A stretch of DNA of 64,000 bases from Arenimonas oryziterrae DSM 21050 = YC6267 (GTDB lineage Bacteria; Pseudomonadota; Gammaproteobacteria; Xanthomonadales; Xanthomonadaceae). A program made the translations under genes and the position numbers. The stretch covers positions 124,001 through 188,000 of the forward strand of contig NZ_ATVD01000005.1 in the NCBI RefSeq assembly GCF_000420545.1, in the 5' to 3' direction. Of the stretch, positions 49,601 to 58,853 are shown one piece after another. Positions within the stretch are counted from its first letter, which is position 1. The number at the start of each line of letters is the position of its first letter. The notes beneath the pieces are model-generated. The model was not told the DNA's origin. It was given only the letters and a program-made list of their open reading frames with translations, and ran no database searches.

Positions 49601-50545
49601 GCCTTCGTCGCGGATCTCGCCGCCGGCACCGGTGCTCGCGCCCGGAAATGGCGCGATCGCGGTCGGATGGTTGTGCGTTTCGACCTTGATGCAGAACGCG
49701 CTGTCGACCGGCGGCAGGAAGCGATATTGGCCCTGCTCGTCGGGGCGAAGGCGCTGACCGCTGAAACCCTCGACGACCGCGGCGTTGTCCTTGTACGCGC
49801 TCAGCGTGAGCTGCGGCGACTGCTGGTGCGTGTTCTTGATCATGCCGAACAGCGAATGCGGCATGTCCTCGCCGTCGATCGTGTACTTGGCGTTGAAGAT
49901 CTTGTGCCGGCAATGTTCGGAGTTCGCCTGCGCGAACATCATCAGCTCGGCGTCGGACGGATCGCGACCGAGTTCGCCGTAGCGCAGCTGCAGGTAGTCG
50001 ATCTCGTCGGGACTCATCGCCAGGCCGAGGCGGGCATTGGCGGCATCGAGCTGGGCGAGCGGAATGCGCTCAAGCCGACCAGCGGGAAGACTGGCGAACA
50101 ACTTCGCGGCGTCCTCGCGCGTGGCGAGCAGGGACTGCGTCATCGGATCGTGCAGGGCGCGCGCGAGCTTGGGCCAGCGCGGATCGTCGGCGGCCGGCAG
50201 GCCGACCAGGTCCAGGCGCAGGCCGCGCTCGACACGCTTGAGCGGCTGGCCGGCGCCGCGCAGGATTTCGGTAGCCTTGCTCGCCCAGGGCGAGAGCGTG
50301 CCCAGACGTGGCGTCACGAAGCGGCTTTGCGCGCCGGGTTCGCTCGCGGCTTCCGCCGAGCATCCCTGCAGCACGCGGCCCAGGATCGTCAGGTCGACGT
50401 CGGCGCCGGCCTCGGGCTCGGGCTCGGCGAAATAAACATGCCAGGCGCCACTGATATGCAGTGCGGGGACGATCTGGCGAAGACGGTGTTGCAGACGGTC
50501 GCGGCGGAAGGGCGACAGGGCCGGCAGGCCCTCAAGGACGATCAT
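46673..50545 (-). CDS. purL: Phosphoribosylformylglycinamidine synthase (large, single-chain)
   Basis: Fourth step of purine synthesis: converts FGAR to FGAM with glutamine and ATP. The 1290-aa product is the fused proteobacterial type. The linker and first AIR-synthase-like domain include [20 protein letters not shown] and [20 protein letters not shown]-type sequence (read [20 protein letters not shown]). The second half holds [10 protein letters not shown]-like [19 protein letters not shown]. The C-terminal glutaminase domain has the nucleophile in [19 protein letters not shown] and the closing [12 protein letters not shown]. On the minus strand, TAGAAT at 50581-50576 is a possible -10 just before the gene. 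Confidence 0.98.
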   Translation of the reverse strand: MIVLEGLPALSPFRRDRLQHRLRQIVPALHISGAWHVYFAEPEPEAGADVDLTILGRVLQGCSAEAASEPGAQSRFVTPRLGTLSPWASKATEILRGAGQPLKRVERGLRLDLVGLPAADDPRWPKLARALHDPMTQSLLATREDAAKLFASLPAGRLERIPLAQLDAANARLGLAMSPDEIDYLQLRYGELGRDPSDAELMMFAQANSEHCRHKIFNAKYTIDGEDMPHSLFGMIKNTHQQSPQLTLSAYKDNAAVVEGFSGQRLRPDEQGQYRFLPPVDSAFCIKVETHNHPTAIAPFPGASTGAGGEIRDEGATGRGGKPKAGLTGFSVSHLRIPTLPQPWEKARPLNPRMASAFEIMLDGPLGGAAFNNEFGRPALTGYFRSFEIGTSTPGLVRAYDKPIMLAGGVGAIDRSQVKKLLMRPGDAVVVLGGPAMLIGLGGGAASSVASGQSSEDLDFASVQRDNPEMERRCQEVIERCLELGEENPIRFMHDVGAGGLSNAIPELLHDSGMGGVIDLAKVPSDDPSLSPMQLWSNESQERYILGVAAERLAAFEAMCERERCPYAVVGHATAEQQLVVGYGAAPGIPGDYAVDMPMDLLFGKPPKMHRDTHRPHPARWPKLDTGKIDLRDAGLRVLAHPTVASKNFLVTIGDRSVGGLCSRDQMVGPWQLPMADCAITLTDFLGNAGEAMAIGERTPLALLDAAASARMAVGEAITNLAAAPVASLSEVKLSANWMAAASFDGEDALLFDAVKAVGLELCPELDISIPVGKDSLSMQAQWQADGETQKSVSPVSLVISAFARVADVRGQLTPVLDREVDSELWLIGLGAGKKRLGGSVLAQCFDTIGGACPDLDEPERLAAFFELIQAARADQLLLAYHDRSDGGAFATLCEMAFASHRGLDIALDDWGDDAFKLLFNEELGAVVQIAAEDRARFADLVNRHDLTHCAQRIGKPTTAPAIRVSLDDELVAEWGWQELFDAWWSVTHAMQRLRDNPDGADEERDFHRDFNAPGLKPRLGFDPSQDVAAPFINTGAKPRVAILREQGVNSQYEMAAAFTKAGFIAVDVHMSDLITGRVTLDQFKGFAACGGFSYGDVLGAGRGWATSILERSALREQFEQFFARPDSFSLGVCNGCQMLAQLKGLIPGAEHWPRFLRNRSEQFEARLSLVEVIDSPSLFFRDMAGSRIPIVVSHGEGRAEFDAPEHPLHARTALRFVEANGDPALRYPANPNGSPGGIAGLTSADGRSTLLMPHPERVHRSVQMSWHPAEWGEASPWLRIFRNARVWVG

Positions 50546-50586
50546 GTCCGCGATATTCCGGGGAAACGGGCCGCCATTCTAAACGA

Positions 50587-50618
50587 AGCGGCCCGCCCGG
50601 TTGCCCGGGCGGGCCGCT
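50587..50618 (-). terminator. Rho-independent terminator after dsbC
   Basis: A perfect 14-bp stem AGCGGCCCGCCCGG / CCGGGCGGGCCGCT with a four-base loop lies 28 bases past the dsbC stop. On the minus strand it is followed by TTCGTTTAG, a short T-rich tail. It separates dsbC from purL. Confidence 0.75.
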
Positions 50619-50646
50619 GGATCGGCGAATTTGGCTGCCCGGGGGC

Positions 50647-51471
50647 TTATTTGGCCGGCGCGGCGGCCGCCACGGCCGGCTTGGCCTGCACGGTCAGGCG
50701 CTCGAGGCTGGCCAGCATCTCTTCGGGCGACAGGTAACCGCCAACCTGGCTGCCATCGGCGGCATACACCGCCGGGGTGCCGTCGACGCCGACCCGGCGG
50801 GCCAGACGATAGTCGTCGGAGATCGGGTTCGCGCACTGCTTGCTGGCGACCGGGCGGTCGAGCTTGGCGTCGGTCATCGCCTTGCGCCGGTCGGCCGCGC
50901 ACCAGACGTTCACCGCCTTGTCGTAGGACTCCGAACCGATGCCCGCGCGTGGGAAGAACAGGTATTCGACCGCGATGCCTTCCTTGTTGTAGTCGGCCAT
51001 CTGCGAATGCAGCTTGCGGCAATAGCCGCAGTCGATGTCGGTGAACACCGTGACGCGGTACTTGGGATTGGGCGGCGCAAAAATGATGCGGCGTTCCTTG
51101 CCGACCGCGGCGAGCATATTGCGGCGCAGGACGGCCTCGCTGGCATTGGTGAGGTTGCTGCGGGTGTCGAGCTGGATCAGCGAGCCCTGCATGAGGTACT
51201 TGCCGTCGGCGCTGACGTAGACGACCCGGCTGCCGATCGCGACTTCGCGATACCCCGGAATGACCGAGGGCCGCACGCTATCGATGGTGACGCCGGGAAT
51301 CGCCTTGGCGACCGCGTTGCGAATGAAGACTTCTTCGCTCTGGGCCGGCGCGGGCGCGGGCGCGGCGACCGTCGGCTTGGCAGGCGCGGCGACGCGCGTC
51401 TGCGCGACGGCCAGCACGCCGACCGAGGCGAGGACGATGGCAACGGCGGCAAAGGGAAGCTTGGATTTCAT
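50647..51471 (-). CDS. dsbC: Thiol:disulfide interchange protein DsbC
   Basis: Periplasmic disulfide isomerase. The ATG at 51471 (MKSKLPFAAVAIVLASVGVL) gives 274 aa with a signal peptide, an Ala/Pro-rich stretch, an N-terminal dimerisation domain (residues about 45-110) and a thioredoxin fold with active site TDIDCGYCRKLHSQM. The cis-Pro loop is in VDGTPAVYAADGSQVGGYLS. A second Cys pair (VWCAAD and SKQCAN) is also conserved in DsbC. The xerD-dsbC order matches E. coli. The gap of 193 bases to xerD upstream shows no clear feature. Confidence 0.95.
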   Translation of the reverse strand: MKSKLPFAAVAIVLASVGVLAVAQTRVAAPAKPTVAAPAPAPAQSEEVFIRNAVAKAIPGVTIDSVRPSVIPGYREVAIGSRVVYVSADGKYLMQGSLIQLDTRSNLTNASEAVLRRNMLAAVGKERRIIFAPPNPKYRVTVFTDIDCGYCRKLHSQMADYNKEGIAVEYLFFPRAGIGSESYDKAVNVWCAADRRKAMTDAKLDRPVASKQCANPISDDYRLARRVGVDGTPAVYAADGSQVGGYLSPEEMLASLERLTVQAKPAVAAAAPAK

Positions 51472-51664
51472 GCGGGACGCCTGTGGAATTCCGGAAAGAG
51501 GACCGGCCTTGGACGCTTGCCGGACCGGTCGGGTTCCGCATTTTGGCACGAGCAGCGGCCGCTGGCGGGCCATTGGTCCGCGGACGCCTGCCGTCGGTGC
51601 CCCGGAGCGTGCCCGCGTTCAGGCGCGTGAAACTGGTCCGGACCAGGCCCGGTCGCGGTGTCGC

Positions 51665-52618
51665 TCAGGCGCGCGGATGGTGCTGCTGGTGCAGCTTCTT
51701 CAAGCCTTCGCGGGCGACGAGGGTGTAGATCTGGGTGGTCGACAGGCTCGAATGCCCCAGGAGCATCTGCAGTGCGCGCAAATCGGCCCCATGATTGAGC
51801 AGGTGCGTGGCGAAACTGTGCCGCAGCCCGTGCGGACTGACCTTGGCCGGGTCGATGCCGGCGCGGGCCGCGAGTCGTTTTACGGTGACCCAGAACTGCT
51901 GGCGGCTCAGGGCTTCGCCGCCGGCCGTGAGAAACAAGGGCGCAAGGCTGCGCTTGGCGGCCAGCACCGGCCGCGCCTCGGCCAGGTATTTCTCCAGCCA
52001 GTGCTGCGCTTCCTCGCCCATCGGCACCAGGCGCTCCTTGCTGCCCTTGCCCATGACCCGCAAGACGCCCTGACGCAGGTTCACCGCGACCGCCGGCAGA
52101 TTGACCAGCTCGCTCACGCGCAAGCCCGCGGCGTACATCAGCTCGATCATCGCGCGGTCGCGCAGGCCCGCCGGCGATTCGATGTCCGGCGCCTGCAGGA
52201 GCGCGTCCACCTGACTCTCGGACAGCGCCTTGGGCAAGGAGCGGCCGAGTTTCGGCGGATCAAGCAAGGCGGTCGGGTCCTGCGACATCTCGCCCAGGCG
52301 CAGCTGCTGCGCGTAGTAAGCGCGCAGCGAGGACAGCAGGCGGGCATTGCTGCGCGCGGCGTAGTTGAGCGCCGTGCGCTCGCCCAGATAGTCGAACAGA
52401 TGCTGGCGCTGCACGCCGGCCAGGTCCAGGCCGCGGCCTTGCAGCCAGCGCGCGAGGCCATCGAGATCGCGGCGATAGCTGTCGAGCGTCTGCCGCGACA
52501 ATCCCGCCTCGCCCCAGAGCCGTTCGAGGAAGCGAACGATGCGCACGGTGTCGGCTTCCGACGCTGCAGGCAGGGCCTGCGCAAGCTGACGACGATCGGC
52601 GGGAGTGCGGGCGCTCAT
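51665..52618 (-). CDS. xerD: Site-specific tyrosine recombinase XerD
   Basis: Works with XerC at dif to resolve chromosome dimers. The 317-aa product has an N-terminal SAM-like DNA-binding domain (about 20-110) and all catalytic residues: Arg-167 ([13 protein letters not shown]), Lys-191 ([14 protein letters not shown]), His-263 and Arg-266 ([18 protein letters not shown]), His-289 ([10 protein letters not shown]) and Tyr-298. It is the housekeeping enzyme, not a mobile-element integrase. It diverges from the RDD gene across 45 bases. Confidence 0.96.
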   Translation of the reverse strand: MSARTPADRRQLAQALPAASEADTVRIVRFLERLWGEAGLSRQTLDSYRRDLDGLARWLQGRGLDLAGVQRQHLFDYLGERTALNYAARSNARLLSSLRAYYAQQLRLGEMSQDPTALLDPPKLGRSLPKALSESQVDALLQAPDIESPAGLRDRAMIELMYAAGLRVSELVNLPAVAVNLRQGVLRVMGKGSKERLVPMGEEAQHWLEKYLAEARPVLAAKRSLAPLFLTAGGEALSRQQFWVTVKRLAARAGIDPAKVSPHGLRHSFATHLLNHGADLRALQMLLGHSSLSTTQIYTLVAREGLKKLHQQHHPRA

Positions 52619-52646
52619 GCGTCGAGCTTAGCGAGCGCACCGTCGG

Positions 52647-52663
52647 GCGGCTATCCTAGCCGC
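52647..52663. promoter_or_regulatory. Palindrome with overlapping divergent -10 boxes between xerD and the RDD gene
   Basis: GCGGCTA (52647-52653), TCC, TAGCCGC (52657-52663) form a perfect inverted repeat that ends one base before the RDD start codon. On the plus strand TATCCT (52652-52657) is a -10-like box six bases before the ATG, which would give a leaderless mRNA. On the minus strand TAGGAT could serve xerD. The palindrome may be an operator. Confidence 0.4.
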
Positions 52664-53122
52664 ATGAACGACACTCCCGAATCTTCCGCGCGGCGCGCGG
52701 CGCGCCCTGCCCCCCTGGGTTGGCGCCTGCTGGCACTGACCTACGACAGTCTGCCGATGATTCCCCTGCTCATGGTCACCAGCGCGGTGTTCCTTTGGCT
52801 GCACGGTGGCCGCACGGTGGAAACCGATCCGGTGTTCCAGTGGCTGGAAACCTTGGCGATGTGGGCCCTCGTCGGCAGCTATTTCGTATTTTCGTGGCGG
52901 CGCGGCGGCCAGACGATGGGCATGCGCCCCTGGCGCTTGCAGGTGCTTGCGCAGGACGGACGCCCGGCCGGATTGGCGGCCCTGTGGTTGCGCTATCTCG
53001 TCGCCTGCCTCACGCCGGGACTGTGCCTGGCGTGGTGCCTGGTCGACCGCGAACGACGCGGCCTGCACGATCTCGCCGCCGGCACCATTTTCGTTCGTCT
53101 TGAGGCGGCAGCGAAAGCCTGA
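52664..53122 (+). CDS. RDD-family membrane protein
   Basis: Small polytopic inner-membrane protein; some RDD proteins act in ion transport, but this one has no assigned role. The ATG at 52664 (MNDTPESSARRAARPAPLGW) gives 152 aa. The family motif is read as RLLALTYDSLPMIPLLMVTS (with YDS for the R-D-D start), a later Asp-Arg pair in LVDRERRGLHDLAAGT, and three hydrophobic segments (about 28-48, 62-80, 105-125). It lies divergent from xerD and converges on the unknown membrane gene with a 12-base gap. Confidence 0.85.
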   Translation: MNDTPESSARRAARPAPLGWRLLALTYDSLPMIPLLMVTSAVFLWLHGGRTVETDPVFQWLETLAMWALVGSYFVFSWRRGGQTMGMRPWRLQVLAQDGRPAGLAALWLRYLVACLTPGLCLAWCLVDRERRGLHDLAAGTIFVRLEAAAKA

Positions 53123-53134
53123 CGCCGGCGTCGC

Positions 53135-53875
53135 TCAGGCGGCGCCGACCAGCGCCGTACCGAGGGTCGTCGCCCCCGGCGCATGCAAGGCCAGCGCGTG
53201 TCCGATCACCGCTGCGATCAACGCGGTGACGACAAACGGCCCATACGTGCGCCGCACCGCGGACTCCAGCCAATGCCGCGTTTCGATGCCGCGCAAGCGC
53301 CGATACAGCGTGGCCGACAACGCGCCATCCACCAGCAGTTCGGCGAACAGCGCGGGCGCGGACCAGATCACCGCCAGCGACGAGAACAGCAAGAGCACGA
53401 CAATCGCGATCAAGGCCACGGGTATCGCGAATTCATCCGCCGCGCCCGCGACATCGACGACGTCGACCACCGGCGATTCGCTGGCGACCGTGACCGTGGG
53501 CGCGTCCCAGGACCCGCTGGCGCCAGCGCCACCGAATTCACCGCCCTCGCCCAAGCCGGACTCGGACGCACCGGAGGAGCCCTGGCTGGAATCACTGAAG
53601 TCCCCGGCGTCCAGACCATCGCCGCCGCGGGACCGCAACCAGATCCAGAGCAACAGCAGGAAAACCGCGTAGGCAATCACAACCGCCAACGGATACCGGC
53701 GCGTCATGTCGACCATGCCCGCCTGCAGCAGCAGGAAGGACGCCAGGAATCCGGCGGTGCCGGTCAATCCGACCAGCAAGCTCATCATCAGTCGCGGATA
53801 GCCCAGCCGCTCGAGCCGTTTTCGCGCGAGGGCGACCGCGTACAGGCGCAGTTGCGCAGCGCGGCGCGACGCCAC
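53135..53875 (-). CDS. Unknown multi-pass membrane protein with acidic Gly/Ser linker
   Basis: Not recognised. The 246-aa product starts at GTG 53875, one base after the lptG stop, so it is likely co-translated with lptFG. It has two N-terminal membrane helices (about 29-53 and 61-80), a long flexible linker rich in Gly, Ser, Asp and Glu (about 82-125), then two further hydrophobic regions (about 150-175 and 212-232). The region near the third helix includes ALFAELLVDGALSATLYRRL. There are no cysteines and no recognisable catalytic motif. A role in the envelope is only suggested by the operon position. Confidence 0.75.
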   Translation of the reverse strand: MASRRAAQLRLYAVALARKRLERLGYPRLMMSLLVGLTGTAGFLASFLLLQAGMVDMTRRYPLAVVIAYAVFLLLLWIWLRSRGGDGLDAGDFSDSSQGSSGASESGLGEGGEFGGAGASGSWDAPTVTVASESPVVDVVDVAGAADEFAIPVALIAIVVLLLFSSLAVIWSAPALFAELLVDGALSATLYRRLRGIETRHWLESAVRRTYGPFVVTALIAAVIGHALALHAPGATTLGTALVGAA

Positions 53876-53876
53876 C

Positions 53877-54971
53877 TCAGATCCGCCGCGCCAGCCAGCC
53901 CCAGCAGATCGCCAGCAGCAGCAGCGGCGAGATCGCGTAGGCCAGGCGCACGTCGTAGCGATAAACGTCGGAGAGATTGACCAGCATGCGTTCGGCGAGC
54001 ACGTAGCCGATGCCGATCATCATGCCCAGGAACAGGCGCTTGCCGAAGCCGCCAGAACGCAGCGACCCGAAGGCGAACGGCAGCGTCGCCAGGCACAGCA
54101 CGATCACCTTGAGCGGATAGAACCAGCGTGCCCAGTAGTCGTTCTCGAACTTCGCCGCATCGAGCTGATTGCGCTTGAGGTAGTCGATATTGGTGCGCAG
54201 CTCGCTGCTGCTGAGGTAACGCGGCCGCGTGATCGTGGCCTCGATCGTCTGGTCGTCGAGTTCGGTCTGCCAGTGCTCGCTGGCGATCTTTTCCACGCGC
54301 ACACGCGTGCTCTCGAAGAAGGTGCGCTCGACATCCTTGAGCGTCCAGCCGGCCTGGCTGTGCTCGGCGTGTTCGGCATGCGCGAGCGAGAGCAGGCGGC
54401 CTTCCGGATCGAACTGGTACAGGCGCACGTCGTTAAGCTCGATGTGCGGCACGCCGTTGATCGTGCGCTGCGCGCCGTTACGCGCATTGAGGAACACGTC
54501 GCCCTCGCGCACCCACAGGCCGCTGTAGCGCGCCATGATCAGCTGCTTGGATTTGCTGTTGGTGAGGATCTGCGCCTGCTGTTCGCCCAGCGGGCCCAGG
54601 GTTTCGGCATTGATCGCCATCAGCACGGTCAGTGCCAGCAAGGGCACCAGCGCGCCGACGCCGATCTGGAACTTGGACAGGCCCGCCGCGCGCATCGCCG
54701 TGAGTTCCGAGCTGCCCGCCAGACGCCCGAGCGCCATCAGCGCACCGATCAGCGACACGTAGGGAAACAGGTCGTAGCACCGGCGCGGAATCGTGAACAC
54801 CATGACCATCGCGGCGTGGCTGAGCGTGTAGCTTTCCTTGCCGACGTCCTGCAGCTCGCCGGCGAAATCCACCAGCACCATGAAGCCCAACAGCACCAGG
54901 CCGACCAGCAGGGTCGTGCCCAGCACGTTGCGGGCGAGATAGAACGTAAGGCGACGCGGCATGGCGATCAT
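53877..54971 (-). CDS. lptG: LPS export permease LptG
   Basis: Inner-membrane half of the LptB2FG transporter that extracts LPS. The ATG at 54971 ([20 protein letters not shown]) overlaps the lptF stop (ATGA), giving 364 aa. It has six membrane helices in two groups around a periplasmic beta-jellyroll (about 130-270), with LYQFDPEGRLLSLAHAEHAE typical of that domain. Conserved elements are FPYVSLIGALMALGRLAGSS and ELTAMRAAGLSKFQIG, the coupling-helix region that contacts LptB. LptB is not in the window. Confidence 0.95.
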   Translation of the reverse strand: MIAMPRRLTFYLARNVLGTTLLVGLVLLGFMVLVDFAGELQDVGKESYTLSHAAMVMVFTIPRRCYDLFPYVSLIGALMALGRLAGSSELTAMRAAGLSKFQIGVGALVPLLALTVLMAINAETLGPLGEQQAQILTNSKSKQLIMARYSGLWVREGDVFLNARNGAQRTINGVPHIELNDVRLYQFDPEGRLLSLAHAEHAEHSQAGWTLKDVERTFFESTRVRVEKIASEHWQTELDDQTIEATITRPRYLSSSELRTNIDYLKRNQLDAAKFENDYWARWFYPLKVIVLCLATLPFAFGSLRSGGFGKRLFLGMMIGIGYVLAERMLVNLSDVYRYDVRLAYAISPLLLLAICWGWLARRI

Positions 54972-56056
54972 GCGCGGCGCGTGTCCGTGGCGACTTTCGG
55001 CAGGCGACCGTCGCGCCAGAACAGCCAGGCGGCGAGCGCGAGCATCGGCACATGCACCCACCACAGGCCCAGTAGTCCCGGCATCGAGCCCTTGCCCAGC
55101 AAAGACGTGCCGAGGATGAGCAGGAGCATACCGACCACATACACGAGCAAGGCGAACAGGATCAGCCCGTACTGCGGTTGCCGCGGTTCGCTGCGCGCCA
55201 GCGGCAGCGCGAACAGCGCCAGCACGCCGGCCAGCAGCGGCATCGCCAGTCGCCAGTGGAATTCCGACATGGCCGGCGCCTTGCCGTCCTTGAGCAGAGC
55301 CGCGGTCGACGTCGCCGCGAGATCCTCGCTGCGGTCGTCGGCCTCGCGGTCGGGCACGCGGATGTCGTTCTGCGCGAAATGCATCATGCGGAAATCCTTG
55401 CTGCCGATCGCGCCTTCAACCCGGAAACCATTGTCCAGACGCAGCACGCGCTCGGTGTCGCCGATGAGCTGCAACTGTCCGGAGTTCGCGGTGACGATGT
55501 CGAGTCGCTCGCCGATGTCGCGCTGCACGAACAGGTGCTTGAAACGGGTGCCGTCGTTGGCCAGCTCGCTGACGTAGAGCACGCCGCCCTTGCCCGGGAG
55601 TTCGACGAAACGGCCCGGCTCCAGGCCGGCGATGAGGAAGGAGCGGTTGGCAACCTCGATCATCTCCTTGCCTTTGTGCGCGGCCAGCGGGCCCAGCCAC
55701 AGGGAGGCCAGCGCAACCAGCAGCACCACCGGCAGGCTCACCCACAGCAGCGGCTTCCACAGCCGCTGCGGCCCGAGGCCGACCGAGGCGAGCACGAACA
55801 TCTCGCTGTCGGTGTACAGCCGCCCGATCGACAGCAGCAGACCCAGGAACAGGGCCAGGGGCATGACCAGGGTCAGGAAGCGGATCGAGCGCAGTCCCAG
55901 CTGCGACAGCAGCAGCGCGGCCGGCACCTTGCCCTTGGCCACTTCCTGGGCCAGATCCATGAACAGGCCGCCCAGACTGACGAGCAGCAGCACCGCGGTC
56001 ACGGCGAGCACGGTCTCGGCGAATTGGCGCAGCAGGTGTCGCTCGATCAGGAGCAT
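54968..56056 (-). CDS. lptF: LPS export permease LptF
   Basis: Partner of LptG. The 362-aa product begins [20 protein letters not shown] and has the same topology: helices near 15-37, 60-80 and 100-125, a periplasmic jellyroll (about 130-270), then helices near 275-355. The coupling-helix stretch is [20 protein letters not shown]. The C-terminal [18 protein letters not shown] is also typical. It diverges from pepA with a 117-base gap, as in many gammaproteobacteria. Confidence 0.95.
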   Translation of the reverse strand: MLLIERHLLRQFAETVLAVTAVLLLVSLGGLFMDLAQEVAKGKVPAALLLSQLGLRSIRFLTLVMPLALFLGLLLSIGRLYTDSEMFVLASVGLGPQRLWKPLLWVSLPVVLLVALASLWLGPLAAHKGKEMIEVANRSFLIAGLEPGRFVELPGKGGVLYVSELANDGTRFKHLFVQRDIGERLDIVTANSGQLQLIGDTERVLRLDNGFRVEGAIGSKDFRMMHFAQNDIRVPDREADDRSEDLAATSTAALLKDGKAPAMSEFHWRLAMPLLAGVLALFALPLARSEPRQPQYGLILFALLVYVVGMLLLILGTSLLGKGSMPGLLGLWWVHVPMLALAAWLFWRDGRLPKVATDTRRA

Positions 56057-56173
56057 GCAGGTCGCGTCGGAGGATGGCGGGGGCGGCTTGAACTAGACTA
56101 TGAGGCCCGGCGCGACCGCCGCGTCATCGCGGCCGGCCCGACCTCATTCCACCCATTGTACGGAAAACACCCC

Positions 56174-57646
56174 ATGGCCCTCGATTTCCAGCTCCGCCGC
56201 CTCGACCCGACCACCGCCGACAGCGATTGCGTGGTGATCGGCGTCCATGCCGACCACAGTCTGAGCCCCGCGGGCCAGGCCGTGGACGCGGCCAGCGGCG
56301 GACGGCTGACGGCCCTGCTCGCGCGCGGCGATCTTTCGGGCAAGACCGGTCGCACGGCCCTGCTGCCGGACGTGCCGGGCATCAAGGCGCCGCGCGTGCT
56401 GGTCGTGGGTCTGGGCGATGCGGGCAAGTTCGCGGTGCCGCAATACCTCAAGGCGATCGGCGACAGCATCCGACTGTTGCGCAGCGGCCCGGCGAAAAAA
56501 ATCCTGGTGACGCTCAGCGAACTGCCGGTCAAGGGTCGCGATGCGGCCTGGAACGTCCGTCAGGCCGTGATCGCTGCCGACCACGCGGCCTACGAGTACA
56601 CGGCGACGCGCAGCAAGAAGGCCGAGGTCACGCTGAACGAGGTCACCTTGCTCGGCGACGAGAGTCTCGCCGGCGAGCTGGCGCGCGGCATCGCGATCGC
56701 GGCCGGCGTGCAATTCGCACGCGAGCTGGGCAACCTGCCGCCGAACATCTGCAACCCGGGCTACCTCGCCGACCAGGCGAGGAAGCTCGCCGGCGAACAC
56801 GCCAATGTCAGCTGCGAAGTGCTCGAACGCGCCGACATGGAAAAACTCGGCATGGGCTCGCTGCTCGCCGTTGCGCGCGGTTCGGCGAATCCGCCGCGCC
56901 TGATCGTGCTGCGCTATACCGGCGCCGGTGACGCCAAGCCGTATGCGCTGGTCGGCAAGGGCATCACCTTCGACACCGGCGGCATCAATCTCAAGGTGCA
57001 GGGCGGCATCGAGGAAATGAAGTTCGACATGTGCGGCGCTGCGTCGGTGCTGGGCACCTTCCTTGCCACCGCGAAGATGCAGCTGCCGCTGAACCTGGTC
57101 ATGATCGTGCCGGCCGTGGAGAACATGCCCGATGCCGACGCTTATCGTCCCAGCGACGTGATCACCTCGATGAGCGGCAAGACGATCGAAGTCGGCAACA
57201 CCGACGCCGAGGGCCGCCTGATCCTGTGCGATGCGCTGACCTACGTGCAGCGTTTCGAACCGCAAGCGACCGTCGATGTCGCGACGCTGACCGGCGCCTG
57301 CGTCATCGCGCTGGGCAAATATGCCGCCGGCCTGATGAGCAAGCACGACGACCTCGCCGAAGAACTGTTCGACGCCGGTGAAAACGTGTTCGACCGCGCC
57401 TGGCGCCTGCCGCTGTGGGACGAATACCAGACGCAGATCGAGTCGAGCTTCGCCGACATCTACAACATCGGCGGCAAGGGCGCGGGCGCGATCACCGCCG
57501 GCTGCTTCCTGTCGCGCTTCACCGAAGGCCAGCGCTGGGCGCATCTGGACATCGCCGGCGTGTCCAACGACGAAGGTCGCAAGGGCATGTCGAGTGGCCG
57601 TCCGGTCGGCTTGCTGAGCCAGTGGCTGCTGGACCGCGTGGAGTGA
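56174..57646 (+). CDS. pepA: Leucyl aminopeptidase PepA (M17)
   Basis: Dinuclear zinc/manganese aminopeptidase; in E. coli it also acts as a DNA-binding accessory factor in Xer recombination, and xerD is in this window. The ATG at 56174 ([20 protein letters not shown]) gives 490 aa. The catalytic core includes [33 protein letters not shown] and the M17 signature NTDAEGRL. No strong ribosome-binding site precedes the start; GGAA is the best match. It is followed by holC after 43 bases. Confidence 0.96.
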   Translation: MALDFQLRRLDPTTADSDCVVIGVHADHSLSPAGQAVDAASGGRLTALLARGDLSGKTGRTALLPDVPGIKAPRVLVVGLGDAGKFAVPQYLKAIGDSIRLLRSGPAKKILVTLSELPVKGRDAAWNVRQAVIAADHAAYEYTATRSKKAEVTLNEVTLLGDESLAGELARGIAIAAGVQFARELGNLPPNICNPGYLADQARKLAGEHANVSCEVLERADMEKLGMGSLLAVARGSANPPRLIVLRYTGAGDAKPYALVGKGITFDTGGINLKVQGGIEEMKFDMCGAASVLGTFLATAKMQLPLNLVMIVPAVENMPDADAYRPSDVITSMSGKTIEVGNTDAEGRLILCDALTYVQRFEPQATVDVATLTGACVIALGKYAAGLMSKHDDLAEELFDAGENVFDRAWRLPLWDEYQTQIESSFADIYNIGGKGAGAITAGCFLSRFTEGQRWAHLDIAGVSNDEGRKGMSSGRPVGLLSQWLLDRVE

Positions 57647-57689
57647 ACCGGAGGAAGCGGATCCGTTCCCGCTTCGCCCTGGACTGACC

Positions 57690-58115
57690 ATGCCGCGCGC
57701 CGATTTCTATCTCATCGCCAAGCCGCGCTTTCTCGAGAAGCCGCTGCTGCTGGTCTGCGAACTGGCGCGCAAGGCCTGCGACAGCGGGCAGCCGCTGCTG
57801 ATCTTCGCCGCCTCGCCGCAGCAGGCCGAGGTGCTGGACGAGTTGCTCTGGGAATTCGATCCCGATGCCTATGTGCCGCACCAGATCGCCGGCACCGACG
57901 AGGACGATGACCTGACGCCGGTGCTGATCGTGCCGCCGGGCTTCGACGCGCCGATGCGGCCGCTCGTGCTGAACCTGCGCAGCGACGTCGTCGCCGGAAA
58001 TTTCGAGCGCGTGCTGGAAGTCGTGCCGGCGGATGAATCCGCGCGCGGGCCGTTGCGCGAGCGCTGGAAGCGTTACAAGGAACGTGGAATCGAGGTGAAC
58101 AAGTTCGACATGTGA
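57690..58115 (+). CDS. holC: DNA polymerase III chi subunit
   Basis: Clamp-loader accessory protein that binds SSB through its C-terminal tail partner. The 141-aa product begins MPRADFYLIAKPRFLEKPLL and has ELARKACDSGQPLLIFAASP, LDELLWEFDPDAYVPHQIAG and the C-terminal RERWKRYKERGIEVNKFDM, which matches the HolC family. The pepA-holC order is conserved; the usual next gene, valS, is not here, and a REP-like repeat and an unrelated gene follow instead. Confidence 0.92.
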   Translation: MPRADFYLIAKPRFLEKPLLLVCELARKACDSGQPLLIFAASPQQAEVLDELLWEFDPDAYVPHQIAGTDEDDDLTPVLIVPPGFDAPMRPLVLNLRSDVVAGNFERVLEVVPADESARGPLRERWKRYKERGIEVNKFDM

Positions 58116-58122
58116 GTCGGGC

Positions 58123-58148
58123 TTGTCGCCGGCGAGCCGGCTCCTACA
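58123..58148. repeat. REP-like palindromic element after holC
   Basis: On the minus strand the sequence reads TGTAGGAGCCGGCTCGCCGG followed by CGAC. The GTAGGAGC head with a GCCGGC-GCCGGC hairpin (GAGCCGGCTC is itself palindromic) is the form of dispersed REP elements found between genes in Pseudomonas and Xanthomonas relatives. Only one copy is in the window, so it cannot be proved repetitive here. Confidence 0.6.
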
Positions 58149-58169
58149 TTGCGTTTGCCGTCAGGGCTG

Positions 58170-58853
58170 TCAGTGCTCCGGCACGTTGTAGGGAATACCT
58201 GCTTCCTCCAGCCATGCATTGATGTCGCTCAGGCCAATACTGTGAGCACCCTGATTGTCGGGACTGGATTTTCCGTCCACCAGAATCGTGTACTGCCCGC
58301 AGTGATAGCACAACAAGACCTGGTAGTGCTTGCCCGCTGAGGTAAACGCGACGGCGTGGTGGTACTGCGATATACAAGCTAATCCGTAGTTCGGAGCTGT
58401 TTCGTACCAAGCCTGGAGAATTTCCTGGATCTTCGCAATCCGCTCCGGGCTATCGACACTGACCGTCCCAAGCACCCGATTGCCTTCGATGCACGGCCCC
58501 GGCCGACACCATTCTTCCTGGTCGCGTTGTTGTCGTTCGGTCTCACCAGAGTAGTAGGCCTTTTTCACTGCTTCGCTGGCATCGTCTGGGGGTGCAAGTT
58601 TCCTTTCCCTGGCGAAATAGGCCGATGCATCCCAAGGCAGCAAGGAAATTACTTCAATCTTCGATGCCCCCGCGAATGCTGCGATTGACTGCATTTCGAT
58701 AGATTCTGGCGCATTTCTGCTGTAGGCCACCTTGAACTCATGACTTTCCACGGCCGGTGAAGCAGAGAGAGCTGGATTCGCCCAGGAAGCGATGGCGATC
58801 GTGACAGCAAGCAGTCCAAACGCGATGAAGAAAGACTTTGTCGAAGCGGACAT
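58170..58853 (-). CDS. Exported protein of unknown function, GC-poor, five cysteines
   Basis: Not recognised. The 227-aa product begins MSASTKSFFIAFGLLAVTIA and has a likely signal peptide or N-terminal anchor (cleavage possible after LSA near residue 31). Cysteines are at 116 and 121 (CRPGPC), 160, and 182 and 185 (CYHC), suggesting disulfides or metal binding. Visible GC content is clearly lower than in the neighbours, and the 3' side carries a REP-like element, both hints of acquisition by transfer. Its ATG shares one base with the pepP stop (TGATG), so it is translated behind pepP. Confidence 0.8.
   Translation of the reverse strand: MSASTKSFFIAFGLLAVTIAIASWANPALSASPAVESHEFKVAYSRNAPESIEMQSIAAFAGASKIEVISLLPWDASAYFARERKLAPPDDASEAVKKAYYSGETERQQRDQEEWCRPGPCIEGNRVLGTVSVDSPERIAKIQEILQAWYETAPNYGLACISQYHHAVAFTSAGKHYQVLLCYHCGQYTILVDGKSSPDNQGAHSIGLSDINAWLEEAGIPYNVPEH

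Noticed and set aside
46622-50737. Very long open frame on the plus strand opposite purL (about 1370 codons)
   Set aside because: It is the antisense shadow of a certain purL gene in GC-rich DNA. Its product is a low-complexity mix of Arg, Ala, Gly, His and Asp without domains.
51665-52618. xerD as a phage or island integrase
   Set aside because: Sequence and the xerD-dsbC neighbourhood are those of the housekeeping recombinase, and no att sites or mobile genes are near.
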